Of a stretch of DNA of 64,000 nt, positions 11,641-24,702 are shown one piece after another. Below the pieces are notes generated by a model that saw only the letters and a list, made by a program, of their open reading frames with translations, did no database searches and was not told the DNA's origin. The stretch spans positions 1 to 64,000 of the forward strand of contig VWPU01001315.1 in NCBI GenBank assembly GCA_013398955.1, in the 5' to 3' direction. Numbering within the stretch: position 1 is the first letter of the stretch; every line of letters starts with the position of its first letter. This DNA comes from Callaeas wilsoni. Lineage: Eukaryota; Chordata; Aves; Passeriformes; Callaeidae. A program made the position numbers and the translations under genes.

Positions 11641-13590
11641 TACTCGGAGGGTGCTCAGTGTTGCTCGGCTTCTAAAATTTCTTCTTTTTTTCCTCCCTCA
11701 GTTTATTTTTCCTACAGGAAAGAACGGCCATAAAATCCTGGATTTGGAAACCAGGCAGTCTGGGATGTCGGGTTGGGAAAGGTAAGGCAAAAGGAAAAAT
11801 TTCAGTCGGATTTTGGGCTGCAAACACATCCTTCCACCCAAAAACACAGAGAGGGTCCCACGCACAGGACCCTGAGCTCAGCTCTCTCCCGGAGCACCCA
11901 GGAAAAGATGGAAACAGCGTCACACATCCAACCTCAATGGCCAAGATTCCACCCGAGATACTCCCTGCTTCCCAAATGCGGGATTCGAGTGCTGTATTTC
12001 GCAGGTTCCTACAGAGGAATTGTTTGGGAAGGCACAGGATAATTTGGGCTCACCCTACAAAAGGCATCACACTCTAAGAACAAACAACCCAAAAGATCCA
12101 TTGGGAAAGGACAGCTCAATCCCCATGGATGCAGGAATCAGGGAGCAGCCATGGGGGCTGACAGCAACCAAAACCTCACCAGCGAAGTCCATGCACAAGA
12201 ACCAAACATGGAAAACATTCTTTCTTCACTTTGTCATCCGATTTACCAATCCAGGAAAAAATAAAGAGCTGTTTCCTTACCGTCCTTGGCTGGATCCACG
12301 CTCTGGCGGGAAGCGGCGCTGTCTAGGACGGTCTTGGTGTTAATTCAGGCTCCTGCTCCAGTCCCTGCCCCTGGACACCTTTGGGATGAATAAAAAAAAA
12401 CCCATTAAGCCTTTTTTTCTTTTTTCTTAAGCAAACAGAAAGATCTGTGTTGCTGCTCCTCTGTTTTCCCACTTTTCTCTTTATCCAGGGATATCAGCAA
12501 TGGAACAGCAACAAGGCAAAGCACCTGAGAAATGTGGGGAGAAAAAGCTGCAAGGCAGAGCAAAAATCTCTTGTGAGAGTGGAACCGATCCCTGTCCATC
12601 AGGAAAGGGGCTGGGAAGGGTTTTCCAGGGAGTTACACAGCTGGGGGATGCTGTGCATGGAATTAGGGCTCCTTAGAGCCCCTCACATTCCAGTTCTTCC
12701 CTCAAACACTTCCCATTGTTCCAGTTCCCAGCCAGGCCCGTGGGAGGAGTGGTTCCTCCAGACTCATGGAGATGACCCAAGCCAGGGAGACCCAAACTGT
12801 CCCACTCCACCACCGTCTTCCCCTGCTAAATGTGGGCATTTTCTGGAGATCAGGCAACACTGAACCTCAGGAAAGGCAGGAATTTTCACTCTTTCCTCCT
12901 CTTCCTGCGGTCCTTTCCAAACCCAAGTGGTGGAGGCCAGAGTTCGAGGCAGGGGCTGGGTGTCCCCTGTCCCCAGGCTCCCCATGGAAGGTCTGTCCCT
13001 GGCAAGGGCAGAGCTGTTCCCAGCTCCCAGTGCAGCCAGCCATGGATCTCCTTTCCATGGAGCCACAGGGAGCAGCCATCATCCCTCTGACAGCTCCGGG
13101 GCCGTTTCCAGCCCGCTGGACTCGCCTCCTGTCACTGCAGATAGGAAAAAATCTCCAGTCATCCAAAAGTGGATTCCAGTGGGCCCTCCAGGTAATTCCT
13201 CAACCTTGAGACAGGCCTGGAGAGCGATCATTCCCTCCTTAATCCCCTACAAACATCCATGGGAATGGCAAGTTGGCTTCCCCCACATGTCTGCCCCTTG
13301 CCCTGGAGCCTCATCGCTCCCTGCTCGGAGTCGGACAGGCTGGAATCCCGGATTTTCCAAGAGTTTAGTTCCAGGTCAACGAGCCCATGAAGAGTAACTG
13401 GATGGAAGGAATGGCACATGCCATTCCCCTGATGGGATGTGGCCAGAAGGGCTTTTCCCAGGTGATGCTGCCCCATCCCGGGAATGCAGCAGCTCACCCC
13501 AGCACTGGGAGCCCCTGGAAATGATCCCAACTGGTGGCTCTTCCCTCGTTTTCCCACCAATCCACATTTATGTGTTAACAACGACAACTG
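11641..13590. other. No gene recognised; single-copy DNA
   Basis: The sequence holds short homopolymer runs (a run of nine A near 12391 and T-rich DNA to 12430). Overlapping short frames occur on both strands. No protein, RNA or mobile element is recognised. Confidence 0.55.
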
Positions 13591-13692
13591 TGCAACCTGG
13601 GATAGTGGAAAGTGTCCCTTCCCATGGCAGGGGGTGGGGTGGGATGAGCTTTAAGGTCCCTTCCAGCCCAAACCATTCCGGGATTCTCCAAT
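13591..13692 (+). mobile_element. CR1 LINE 3' end, short
   Basis: A clean but short copy: GCAACCTGGGATAGTGGAAA, GTGTCCCTTCCCATGGCAGG, GGGATGAGCTTTAAGGTCCC, TTCCAGCCCAAACCATTCCG and GGATTCTCC. The hairpin is present. The element is cut about 100 bp from its 3' end, and AT-rich DNA follows it. Confidence 0.93.
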
Positions 13693-15944
13693 AATTTATT
13701 TATAAAGTTTATAAATACATTCCGTGGGTTTATATTTATATTTTACATGAGGCACCAGTCATGGATGGTTGATGAAGGCGGAGGGATAAAACCGCCTAAT
13801 AGATCCTGGAATTATAATTCCTGGAGTTAGGATCATCACAACGGAGAAATTTTTTGCACACAGAGGCTGGAAACAAAACTGTAAAAGGGTTTTTAAATTC
13901 CGCCTTTCTAATGATCAGTTCACACAAATAATGGGAAGGAAGCACCTCCTAAAAAAGAATGGATACAGCAGTGGGTTTAGGGATTACGGTGTTGAAAACA
14001 AGGATCACAGGATACAGGGAAAGGGACAAACTGGGCACCATCCCCCTCAGGAATCCCCTTAATTCTGCAGAAGAGTTGCTGGAACAGGTGCAAGTGCCCC
14101 TGGAAATGTCCCTTTTCCCAATGCATCCATTAATATTCACAGAGGAGGATCAAGGGTTAATGGATTAAGGTTTCTCCTCCAAAAGCCTTTTTGGTGATCA
14201 CCACCCACTGGGTCCCCAACTTCAACTGTGTAGGATATTTCTCCTGCTTTTCCTCCAACCCTTAGGGATTTTCCTCTTCGTTCCCATTAATATCACGCAT
14301 GTTCCACCCAGGACTGGATCCTCCAGGACTGGATCCATCCTTTGGAAGGACTAAACCAACACAGAGGATCCTGCCCAGTTTGTTTGCACTGGATCCCAAG
14401 GAAAAAAAGTAGGTCCTACAAGAATGAAGGGAAGAAAAGGAGGAGAGAAAGCATGACTCCAGCAGTTTTCATGGCACTCAGCCAGGCTGGAAACACTGAT
14501 GGCAATAATTGCCTGGATCCTCCCAAAAAGCGCTGGTCACGGATTTTCCAAATGCTGAAAGACCTATATTTGTGAGTAACCACCAGACTCCAGTAGCTCC
14601 TCCTGACCAAATACTCCACACTGACATCATTCCACACTGGCATCATCCTGAGAGAAAAACCACAGCATTCCTGGAGCCCCGACAGAAACTCGACACATGG
14701 AATGCCTAATCCTAGAGTGGACTTTATCCCTCTTTTCCTATGAGTCATTTTCCATCCCACTGTCCGTCCAAAAATGCTTTTTTGTTGTTTATTTATTACA
14801 GGTTCTCTCAATGGCTTCATTGATGACCGAAGAAAGGAGGGAAGGAGGCAGGGATTGGGCATCCCAGGGATCTGCCACCGAGTCTGGCCGGACTAAACCC
14901 ATCTGCTCGGGACCATCTGCCACCAGACCTGCTGCCAAAATCTGGGACAGCCTTGGAGTGGTAGGATGCAGACCAGGCTTTGTGTTCTAAACCAAAGTCA
15001 TGTCACAAATAATAACAAAAAAAGATGAGACATTCCTTAATTTTCCAGGAGTGACATGGGATGGAGGGATGGAGTTGTTTTGGCTGACCATCAAAGCTCC
15101 AGTTTTTGGCACAAAAGGAAAGGCCCCCAGGCCTGTCAGGAAGAACTGGAAGAAAACCATGGACCAACCCAAAAAAGTGAAACTGGCTGGTCCAGATCCA
15201 CAATCCCAAGAAAATGCTGGATCCAGGCCTCGCCTGTGCAAGAGTCTCTGCAGAGCACCCATGGGTGCAAGGCAAAAGGAGGATAAAGCACCCAATTATT
15301 TAACAAACACTATTAATTGTGCTATTTGATCCATCTCCATCATCTCAGCAACTCAAGCCATGAATCCAAGGACCTGCGGCAGATCCCATGGCAGATCCCG
15401 TGCCATGGAGGAGCACATTGTCCTGGCACGTGGTGGGACTCGCTGCTCCCATTAACACCAGTCATCACGGATCTAAAACGACAATATCCTCAATTCCCTT
15501 CCTTCAAAGAGGGGCTCTGTCTCCCCCCAGCCTCGGCCAAACGCAAGGAATGGACTCCAGGATGTGCATTTCTGTCCACGTCTCCATAAATCCGAGACAA
15601 GAGCAGCACAGCCACGCCAGCTCCCGACCTCTCCGTGGCGCTGACAGGAGATTTCCAGAGCAAATGTTCCACGTTTGTCTTCAATTTGTTCTTCAACAAA
15701 AGGAGCAAAGGTCAAGCCTGAGCTCCCCCAGGAGGGCCCATTTGCTGTCCAGATGTAACAAACGTGAGGGCTTTTCTGGGAGCAGAACAGACATACAGAT
15801 GCTCTGCAGCCCCAATGCCATTCCGACCTTCCCGCTGTCGGGAATGCGTCTTTTCCCTTGGGCCTGTGCATCAGGGATGGGGTTTGGGACCATCAGAGCA
15901 GAGCGCAGGGAGGTGTCTTATTCATACAGCACCTGGTTTGTATT
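13693..15944. other. No gene recognised; minor duplications
   Basis: AT-rich DNA at 13693-13760 follows the CR1 tail. AGGACTGGATCC is duplicated at 14311-14336, and TCCACACTGRCATCA at 14614-14645. A 269-residue frame from 15388 runs into the next CR1, and its last 60 residues are CR1-derived, so it is not a gene. Confidence 0.5.
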
Positions 15945-16118
15945 GAATCATGGAATCACGGAACGATGGAATGGTTTGGGTTGGAAAAGATCTAAAAATC
16001 GTCTTGTTCCAACTCCGATCCATGGGCAGGGACACCTTCCACCATCCCAGGCTGCTCCAAGCCCTGTCCAGCCTGGCCTTGGACACTTCCAGGGATCCAG
16101 GGGCAGCCACAGCTCCCT
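15945..16118 (-). mobile_element. CR1 LINE 3' fragment
   Basis: From left to right: a tail with GAATCATGGAATCACGG, then GATGGAATGGTTTGGGTTGG, CCATGGGCAGGGACACCTTC, GCTGCTCCAAGCCCTGTCC and CCTTGGACACTTCCAGGG. It is the GGATCC-type CR1 (AGGGATCCAGGGGCAGCC). Both hairpin arms are partly kept. It stops near the CACAGCTCCCTCC block. Confidence 0.95.
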
Positions 16119-17719
16119 CCCAGGCTCAGGGGATGATTTCACTGCTCCCAATCCATGCTCCAAGACTGATGGATGCTCCAAGGGTGGAGATCCCTGAAGT
16201 GCAGAATGCTGCAGGAATCCCCTCCAGACCCCAGAAAATTCCACCCCAAGATCTCGGCATCAAGCTATGGGACAGGGGACATCCCTCATCCCTGACATCT
16301 CCAATCCTTCCCACCACCGTGGAAGGTGGTAGAAGAACTTTCCCAATCCTCATGACTTTGAAGGCACCTCCTTTGGACACCGTTCTCCCTCTAACGGGAA
16401 AATACACACACACACGCACACGTCCGGCGCCCATGTGCTGATCCCAGCCCCAGGAATGGAAGCCCAGGCACAAGAATGAAAAACTGGGACAGTATTTCCA
16501 TGGATGGATGCCCAGAGTGGGACTCCTCGATCCATCTTTTGGCACAGGGACAAGTGACCTGATTTCCTTACAACCCACGAGAGCTCCCAGCAGTCTCCTC
16601 AAATGGGGCCGCGATTACCGAGATGCCAAAGGAGAGATGGAAAAACCAACTCCAGGCTCCCTGATTTGAGGGCTGTGAGTTTTCCTGAGATTTTCCTGCC
16701 TCGATTCCTTCTTCCCTAGGCTTTTAGGCTCCAGGAATGAGGCAGCAGGACAGGGGTCAGGCAGGAGAAGAGGGAAGTGCAGCTCTCCTGGGATGGGCAC
16801 TTGTCTCTCCCGCTTTTCCCAACTGCATCCCTCCTCCTGCCAACCCCTTGTGCAGCAGAATCCCAATTTTCCCTCAGCCTCTCATCCAGCCTTTCCTCAG
16901 GAGGAAAGTGTAGGATTCAACCTACACAAAAGATGCAAAACCCGACCTCGGATCTTTGACAGGCTGGTGGAACAATGCCCTGGGGGCAACTGGGAGATTT
17001 CAGCTGGAACCATTGGATTCAGCGTTTCCCAGAGGCAGTCAAAGGGTTTAATTTCTGTATATTTGTTAATTATCTCATTATTTCCAGGACCCACGTGCTC
17101 CCTATTCCGATATCGGAGGGACATCTGAGGTTGGTTAAACTGTAACGGGGCCATCTCCAGCTTTTTGGAATTTCCTGGTTGGCACCTGCCCAAATCAACA
17201 CATTTTCCACGTAAAACAAGAGCCCCTCCAAGGGGCTGCTCTAAACAATTCCCTCGCTCGGCAATTCCTAATGCACCAGCTTTAGGGACTTTATAAATTT
17301 TAGGGAAAAAAGTCCCAAAAATGAAAAACAACAACAAAATGTGAAAACTCTTTGATCCCTGCACCTGATGAGTGCAGGCAACAAAAAATAGTTTGGAGAT
17401 TGGGGATGTTTCCAATGAAGAGGAATTTTTGGGTTTTCCCTTCAACTTGTGGCTGACAGAAGCCATGGAAGAAGCCTCATGGAGCAGCAACATCCCTTCC
17501 TGGATGCCGATTTAGGAAGCAGCAGTCTGAAATCTCTTATCATATCTGGAGTAGAGGAAATTATTGGGATTAATTCCCAGGCATCTGCTGAGATGCCAAT
17601 GCAGATCACAGCCTCTTTCCAGCCCTGAGAGCAGCTAAAAGCCATGGAAAAACGACGCTGGATCAGCCCGCCTCCATCTATCCATCCTTCCCAGAAAATA
17701 CCTTCACCATCGGGACCTG
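16119..17719. other. No gene recognised; short CA repeat
   Basis: A short (CA)n run with one interruption lies at 16404-16422. AT-rich DNA at 17040-17100 contains TTAATTATCTCATTATTTCC next to a CCCACGTGCTCC word with an E-box core (CACGTG). That may be regulatory but cannot be shown here. Confidence 0.5.
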
Positions 17720-17868
17720 TGTCACGGAATCCCGGGATGGGTCAGTGTGGAAAGGAGCCCAATGGCTCATCCGGTCCAACCTCCCTGCTCAAGCCGGGTC
17801 ATCCCAGAGCACTGGGGTGGGTCCAGACGGTTCTGGAATATCTCCAGAGAGGGAGACTCTACCACAAG
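17720..17868 (-). mobile_element. CR1 LINE fragment, third 3' type
   Basis: Left to right it reads TGTCACGGAATCCCGGGATG, CTCATCCGGTCCAACCTCCC, TGCTCAAGCCGGGTCA, CAGACGGTTCTGGAATATCT and CCAGAGAGGGAGACTCTACC. This is the CR1 subtype with CCAACCTCCCTGCTCAAG and TTGAATATCTCC-like blocks, distinct from the hairpin type. It ends near CCACAAG. Confidence 0.88.
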
Positions 17869-20800
17869 CCCAAGAGCTGGGACCATCACAAGCTGCAGCT
17901 TGTGACCATCTCAGTTGCATCCCGATCCCTCCGGAACAGCTGGACAGGGAGGTTTCCTGGCATTTCGGACTTCCCCGAGGTTCACGGGTGGCCCGGAATA
18001 TGACACAATATTGAGTTGTTAGCAAAGCCCAGGGATTTGGGCTGGAGCTCCTGGCTGGAAGTGCCAGATGTGTCACTTCTCCTTGGAGCTGAGCTGGCAG
18101 ATCAGCATCGCCGGGGAAAAGCTGGAAGGGAAGGAAATCCAACCATTTCCCAAATCACCTGTTTTCCCTACGCCAGTGCTGCCAGTTTCCTACGGCAGAG
18201 CCCAGCCTGCAGATTGAACTGGTGCTAAACAGGATTCCTCTCCACTCCTCCCTTCATTCCCACACTCCTTTGCATCCCTGGAGTTGCCATTCCTGAAAAT
18301 TTCACACCTAATTATTCATTATCCCTAACGAGCCCTCACCAGGCATCCACTGCTCGTCTGGAGCTGGTTTCAATCGGGCAGAGTTGTGCAATCTCTGGCA
18401 CCAGCCCTGCTCCACCTCTGCTTGAATCCCAAAAAATGAGCCTGGAGGACTTTCTCTGGTCTGTCTCCTCAGTCAGGGCAGAGGGAGAGAGGGATTTGTC
18501 TGGGATAATGTTCCAGGCTGAGGTTTGATCAACACGGTGGCCTCATTAACAGCGCGGCCCAGAGAACTCCATCCTGCAGCGCTGGAATTCCTCCGGGCTG
18601 AGCAGGCGCAGCCACAAATCAAGGAGAGATTTGGTGGGAAGGAAGAGCCCAGCTCTGCTCCCACATGGCTCTTCTGGTGCAGCTTTCCAGCCTAAAGGTC
18701 CCCAAAATTTCTGCTGGGGTGGAGCAACCAGAGATAATCAGCACCTCCCCGATTCCCAGTGCACTGGTCTCCACTGGGGTCTGTCCAGTCCGTGGCAGCC
18801 ACCTGGCAATCCATCCACTCCAAGTTAAATCAGCGCCTGATGGAGGTGTTGGAAATCTGTCCCAAATTCCCCTTCAGGGCTTGGAGCCATCTTCCAGTTT
18901 GTTTCTCAGCTCCTCTTTTACTGAGGAGCAGTAGTCTCCTTCCCAACTTCAGTGTACTTATTTTTCCACTTATCCCAGAAGCCCAGAATTCCTTCTCCAA
19001 GGGTTTTCCCTGCAGGATACCTTGTAGAGAACATCTGGAAATGAAAATTCCCATTCCAAATGCTGACTGTGGTTTGCAGTTCTGCCTGAAACAGGCAGGC
19101 AGTGACTTGGATCTTCTGGAAAGCCAGGTCCCGACTTCCAGTGAGCTTCACCTCCATCTCCTCTGGGACTTTGGGACCTCTGTCATTCCAAAGCCTTTTT
19201 AAAATGTCATCATTCCAGGAGAAGCCAGTCGGGGTTTGAGCCAGGAGCGGTGACGGAGAGCTGAGATCAAAGCTTTGAACTCTGGGCAGCCGGGAAAGCT
19301 GAGGGAAGCCAGAGCAGGAGGTGACATCAGCCCAGCCCCGAGGCGAGCACACGGATTCTCCCCGAGCCTCGGGGCTGCTGCAGGAGGGATCCGGGAAACC
19401 GGGATGCTGAAGGGATGAGTCACTGCTGGAGGCTCTCCTGGGAGGAAGGAGCAAGATTCCCTCACAAGAAGGAGCTTTTTTCCACTGTAAATCTTCGAGC
19501 CCAGCGAGGAGGCTGAAAGGTCACTGGGGCTTGGCGCTGCTCTGGCGACTGGGAGCCAGAAGGCTTTGGTGGGAATGGGGATGACGCTGCCTCCTCCCGA
19601 GGGGCTCTCCCCTAACAGGCTTCACCCAGAGCCTGTCTGGGTCACTGTGGAGCAGCTTTCCTCATTCCCTCGCTGCTCCAAGGTCAGACAGGCTTTGGCG
19701 GGGCTGGGAATCCTGGGTCCCACCGAAGGAAAGGGGAGTTTTGTCTTTGGCTTCCACAACGAGGAAAGGATTTTCAACTCAGATCCCAATTTGTATTTTC
19801 AGAGGGGATCCCTGCTGAGGAGAGAAGCAGATCTGTGGGTATTCCAAGGGTTTAAGTGGATCCAGCGATTTTAAATTTGCAGGGAACTCAAATCCCATCA
19901 GTGCTTTGCCCCCACTCAGATCTCAGCTTTGCCACTCGGATCTGTGGGGTCCCTGACAGGAGTCCGTTCCTCCCACACAAAATTATCCACTGAATTCCCT
20001 TTCCTTGGATTTGGGAGAGGATTATCAACATCAAAGGGCACACAGATGGGAAACCCTTCCTCTGGAAAACGTGGGGAAGATTTGCCGTGCTCCACGATGG
20101 AGCTGACCCTGCTCTGGTATCCAAGGGGAAAGAAATCCCATCCGGGAGCCGGAGCGTCCTCAGGAGCGCAAGGTGGGAGATCAAACCCGCAAAAGCCAGC
20201 CAAGACTGACCTCTTGAGAAAGGCTGGTGGAACCACAGCCGGAGGAAAAAGCAGGGAGCAGCCGAGGAAAGGTGGGAAGAAAAGCAGGATGAGGATGATG
20301 ACAACAAAACCCCCTCTGTGCAGCCATCCCTCAACACCTCCACAGCAGCAATTACAGACGACAGCACCCTGACCACACCAAGGGCGATAATGACTTTCCA
20401 AGGTCCAGGTTTTTTCTCTCTGGAAGTGGCCAAAAGCAGATTTTAAGGAAGGGTTTAAGAATACAATAAACACACTGTGATTTTTTTCTCCCCCAGCCTA
20501 AAAAATTCGGCAGCTGAGGGACTTCCTGAGCTGAAGGAGGAGTTGTCTTTGCATTAAACAGGGCTCGGGGGATTTTCCTCCTACAAACCTCTCCATTGTC
20601 CCTCAGTTCATAAGGAAAGAAGAGAAAGAAACATTACAACTTTTACTGATGATGAGGTGTCAGCTGAAAACGCAGGGCAAGAAATTAAATTTCTTCACCT
20701 GCACCTCAAGTCAGGTCGGAGAAAGCCCCAATTCTCCCTCTGACAACAAAGTCTGGGTTCATTAACAAAAACTGTGCTATAAAATCTTTCCCCTGACTTA

Positions 20801-21072
20801 ATGGGACGCCTCCAAGGTCCTTGGAAGGATTATTTCAACCCCACAGGCTCAATCAGTTGGTTCATTAAGCAGCAAAGGTTGGGAAAATCCACCAGGGATT
20901 CCTTCCTTCAACGTTATTATTCCTGTTACAAAATGTCCCCCTTGATTTTTCAAGCAGCTGTGAGCGAGTTTTGGCTTTTAAACCAAATGAGTGGGGACCC
21001 CTCAGCACCCAAACACATCTGGGTGGAAGTGTTAAAGGGTCTTTTGGGGTGAACCCCAGCACCAGGGAATAA
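17869..21072. other. No gene recognised; 3.2 kb without repeats
   Basis: This is one of the longest repeat-free stretches. Frames up to 185 residues overlap on both strands around 18900-20470 and resemble nothing known. The AT-rich segment 20600-20800 has a CTTCACCTGCACCTC double E-box-like word. No exon can be supported. Confidence 0.5.
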
Positions 21073-21135
21073 ATGGAATTTAAATGGTATTTAATGGTGT
21101 TTAAATGGTATTTAAACGGTATTTTAAGGTATTTG
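21073..21135. repeat. Degenerate 11-bp AT-rich repeat
   Basis: About five and a half copies of a TTTAAATGGTA-like unit; lengths vary from 10 to 11 bp and one unit has TTTAAACGGTA. It is low-complexity DNA without function that I can see. Confidence 0.8.
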
Positions 21136-22300
21136 CATGCCCCTCCTCCTCACACATCTGGAAGGGGCTCCAGCTGCACGTTTTACCCCTCCACAATCTC
21201 ACTTTTTAAAGGAATTTCTTGTGTTGTTCCCATTCACACAACCTGGGCAAACACAGAGGCTCTGCCCTTCCGCACAGCCCTCCCTGGATGGCATCCCAGG
21301 AATGCTGCTGGAGCTTTCTGCTCTGCTGGAGAAATCCAGAGTGCATTCGGCAGGACAAGCCTGGGCAGAAGGCTGGGCCTAGAGGATCTGCCTTAGCCTA
21401 ATTCCTGGATCAGGAATTTCTGCCTGGCACCTCCAGATCCTACAATGACACCACCGGGCACAAATCCCATTTTTTGCTGAAAAATGTGACCTGACTCTGG
21501 TTTCCACCCGAATCCTTTAAAACCTAAGGCTGCAGCACGGAGGCCCTTGAGGAAAACACTGTGTATGTGGAAGAGAATGGATCCAAACGGAGAGGCGGGA
21601 AGGGGATTTTGGAAAAAAGGAGGAGAGCCGCATTAAATCAACACTGCGGCAGCGCAGGTGAAGAGGAGGGGAAGAAGCTCCTCATCACACAAACCTTCCA
21701 AATTCCTCATTTCCATGGCAAATACCGATTCACCTCCTCGCCTTGGCTTTGTGACCCACGAGCCCTGAGCATGGGCACAGCACTGGCCCGGCTAATTGCC
21801 ATTTAAATCATTAGCGGGGCACAAAGGAGTGGCAGGAATTCCTGCCCCCTTGGGCTGCAGCACAATCCCGAGGCCCTGCTCCCTGTTAATGAGGCATTTC
21901 GGGATCCTGAGGGGTCCCTAATGAGGGGGAGGGTGTTTGTGGGATTTGAGCCCTTCCCTGATCCGTTTATGGCACACGTGCTCCCTGCTGAGCCCACGAT
22001 TTATGAGCCGGAGCTCATCTTGGAGAGCAGGGCTGGGGAGGGCGCTGGGGGCTGCAAACCTGGGCTGTCCCCACTCAGCTCATCCCACTGGGCAGGCACC
22101 AAAACCCTATGGATGGGGATGGAGACAACAGCCCAGGTCTTCGTTCACTCCCCGAATCCCAAAATCTGGGTGATCTGCAAGTTGGTTTTGCTCCAGTTCT
22201 GCCCCATGACTCTGCCCGATGTCCCTCGGTGTCACTTGAACTGGGACCGAGCTCAATCCGACCTGAGCTTGCACCGCCCTCACCACCACCAGCCAGCACC
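21136..22300. other. No gene recognised; left flank of the 18-bp array
   Basis: Single-copy DNA. A 406-residue frame begins at 21921 in this flank, but two thirds of it is the 18-bp array that follows. The flank itself has no recognisable domain. Confidence 0.5.
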
Positions 22301-23097
22301 ACATCCATTCCCAATCCCACATCCACTCCCAATCCCACATCCATTCCCAATCCCACATCCATTCCCAATCCCACATCCACTCCCAATCCCACATCCATTC
22401 CCAACCCCGCATCCATTCCCAACCCCGCATCCATTCCCAATCCCACATCCATTCCCAATCCCACATCCATTCCCAATCCCACATCCATTCCCAATCCCAC
22501 ATCCATTCCCAATCCCACATCCATTCCCAATCCCACATCCATTCCCAATCCCACATCCATTCCCAATCCCACATCCATTCCCAATCCCACATCCATTCCC
22601 AATCCCACATCCATTCCCAACCCCGCATCCATTCCCAACCCCGCATCCATTCCCAATCCCACATCCATTCCCAATCCCACATCCATTCCCAACCCCGCAT
22701 CCATTCCCAATCCCACATCCATTCCCAAGCCCAAATCCACTCCCAACCTCACATCCATTCCCAACTCCACATCCACTCCCAACCCCATACCCATTCCCAA
22801 CCCTGCATCCATTCCCAACCCTATATCCATTCCCAACCCCACATCCATTCCCAATCCCGCATCCACTCCCAACTCATACCCATTCCCAACCCTGCATCCA
22901 CTCCCAACCTCACATCCATTCCCAACCCCGCATCCACTCCCAAGCCCATACCCATTCCCAACCCTGCATCCATTCCCAACCCTATATCCATTCCCAACCC
23001 CACATCCACTCCCAACCCCACATCCATTCCCAACCCCGCATCCATTCCCAACCCTGCATCCATTCCCAATCCCGCATCCATTCCCAATCCCACATCC
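22301..23097. repeat. 18-bp minisatellite, about 44 copies
   Basis: The unit is ACATCCATTCCCAATCCC, with GCATCC, CACTCCC, AACCC and ATACCC variants. The left half (about 22301-22720) is homogeneous; the right half is more varied. At about 22860-22876 one unit is 17 bp long, which shifts the frame and so breaks any continuous repeat protein. The frame stays open only because every phase of the unit lacks stops. The minus strand reads GGGATTGGGAATGGATGT, with paired GGG runs in every unit. The high-Pro and high-Gly frames across it are artefacts. Confidence 0.97.
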
Positions 23098-24702
23098 CCA
23101 CGTTTGGCTGTTTCAGACAAGGAGTTGGGTTTCACTGCTAATGGGAGAACAATTGTGGTGAGACTCCAGAAATGCCTCGTATTCAACACAAAAAGCACCA
23201 GAAAATTAAAGCTTGGACTGAATCACATCTTAGACTTTTGGGACTGGAAATTCCCACTGGGAATGCAGGATCAAGACAAGAGCTACTATTTGTTGACAAT
23301 CTCTTGAAACCATCCTCTCAAAAATGTTGAGTGACTGGAAATCGTTGCCCTCCAAATTTTCATCTCATTAAAAAATGTTACAAATTCATCTTGGATTGCT
23401 ACAAATGGTTTGCTTTGCTTTCAACCATTGGATTCTTCCATACACATTTCTGAGAGGAATTTAGGAGAATTTCCAAGGAAGAAGCAGTTCTAATCATCAT
23501 TAAGAATTCCTCCCAAAACCTTAGCCTCTAAAAAATGTGATATAAACAAAAAAAAAAGGAACAAACCCAGCGTGTGCAATGAGCTCCCTGCACATCCGTG
23601 GCTTCTGCGCAGGATGAAAAGAACATTTAACACAAACCACGTTGGAGCAGCTCGGCTTTGCCATGGACTGTGATCCCTGAAAACCTTGGCTCCGGGACAC
23701 AGCCCCCCTTCCAGCGCCCTCCTCTCTGTTCCCCTCAGCGGGGAGAGTTGTTTGTTTGGTTTTGTAAGTCCCAGCTTAATGCAAAGCAGGAGCCAGCAAG
23801 GAGCAGGGCTTGCCAGAGGCAGAGCATCCCTTTCCTGCCTTTTCCCGTGGTTCCCGTCGCAGTTTTGGACGCTGCCAGTGTTTGGGTTGGGTTTGTAAAT
23901 CATTCCTGACAGGCCCAGTTGGTGACGGTGACGCCAGCCCACGGAACTGTGGAAAATGGTCTCAGGCTCAGGCTTAGCTTGGTTGGAACGACATTCCCCC
24001 ACAAATGGTGCCTCTTTCCCTACGGATTTTCCCTCCTCTATCCCCAAAGGACACATTTTACAGGGGGACACGGTGTTGGCAACCCCCAGAATCCTCACGG
24101 TACAGAAATAATCAACCCTAACTCAGCTCCTTTTCCCCCTCTTTTTGCACCATACCCATTCAGGTCCTCAGGAGGCTCCAAAGGCTGCTCCCGGCAGGAA
24201 TTCCCAGCACATCCCTCATCCCTGCCCAGCGCCGTGGCTTTGCCAGGGGGGGTTGTGCAACAGCTCAAGGACAACAAGTGGAAAAATCACTTCCAAGTGG
24301 GAGGTCATGAGATGCAATCCTGTCTGTGCAGGACAATAAATCACCTCTTCGGGCTTTTCCAGCCTTAAAATATGTGGAGCAGAGGGCAGGGATGTGGCCG
24401 GCGAGGGAAGGACTGAGGGAAAGATCAGAAGGAAAAGATCACAGCTGAGGAAAGAAGCAACAGCAAACTCCAGAGGAGAGGAATAAAATCTGTTCCACAT
24501 CCCTGTGCATTCCCACCACAGTCTAAACAAGGAATCAGCTCCGTAGGCAATGTCACATTCCCGAAAAGTCTCAGTGAATGCACGTTTGGGACAACAACAA
24601 AGGAAATGCACGGAAAATGGGCTCATTTTCCCATTGTCCAGGGCCAGCACAGCTCCCAAAGCTCCTCAGCACCTTCAGGGGCTTTTCAGCTATGATTGGC
24701 TT
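23098..24702. other. No gene recognised; AT-rich left part
   Basis: Positions 23190-23570 are clearly more AT-rich than the surroundings, with AAAATTAAAGCTTGG and ATTAAAAAATG words and a run of about ten A near 23550. The remainder is single-copy. No coding signal is convincing. Confidence 0.5.

Noticed and set aside
15388..16197. 269-residue plus-strand frame
   Set aside because: Its C-terminal part is the translated CR1 3' end (the peptide GLGHFQGSRGSHS recurs in many unrelated frames), and the rest has no recognisable domain.
21921..23198. Frames of 200-406 residues with HPFPIPHPFPIP-like or LGMDVG-like repeats
   Set aside because: Artefact of the 18-bp array; a 17-bp unit shifts the phase without any stop, which shows no constraint on frame.
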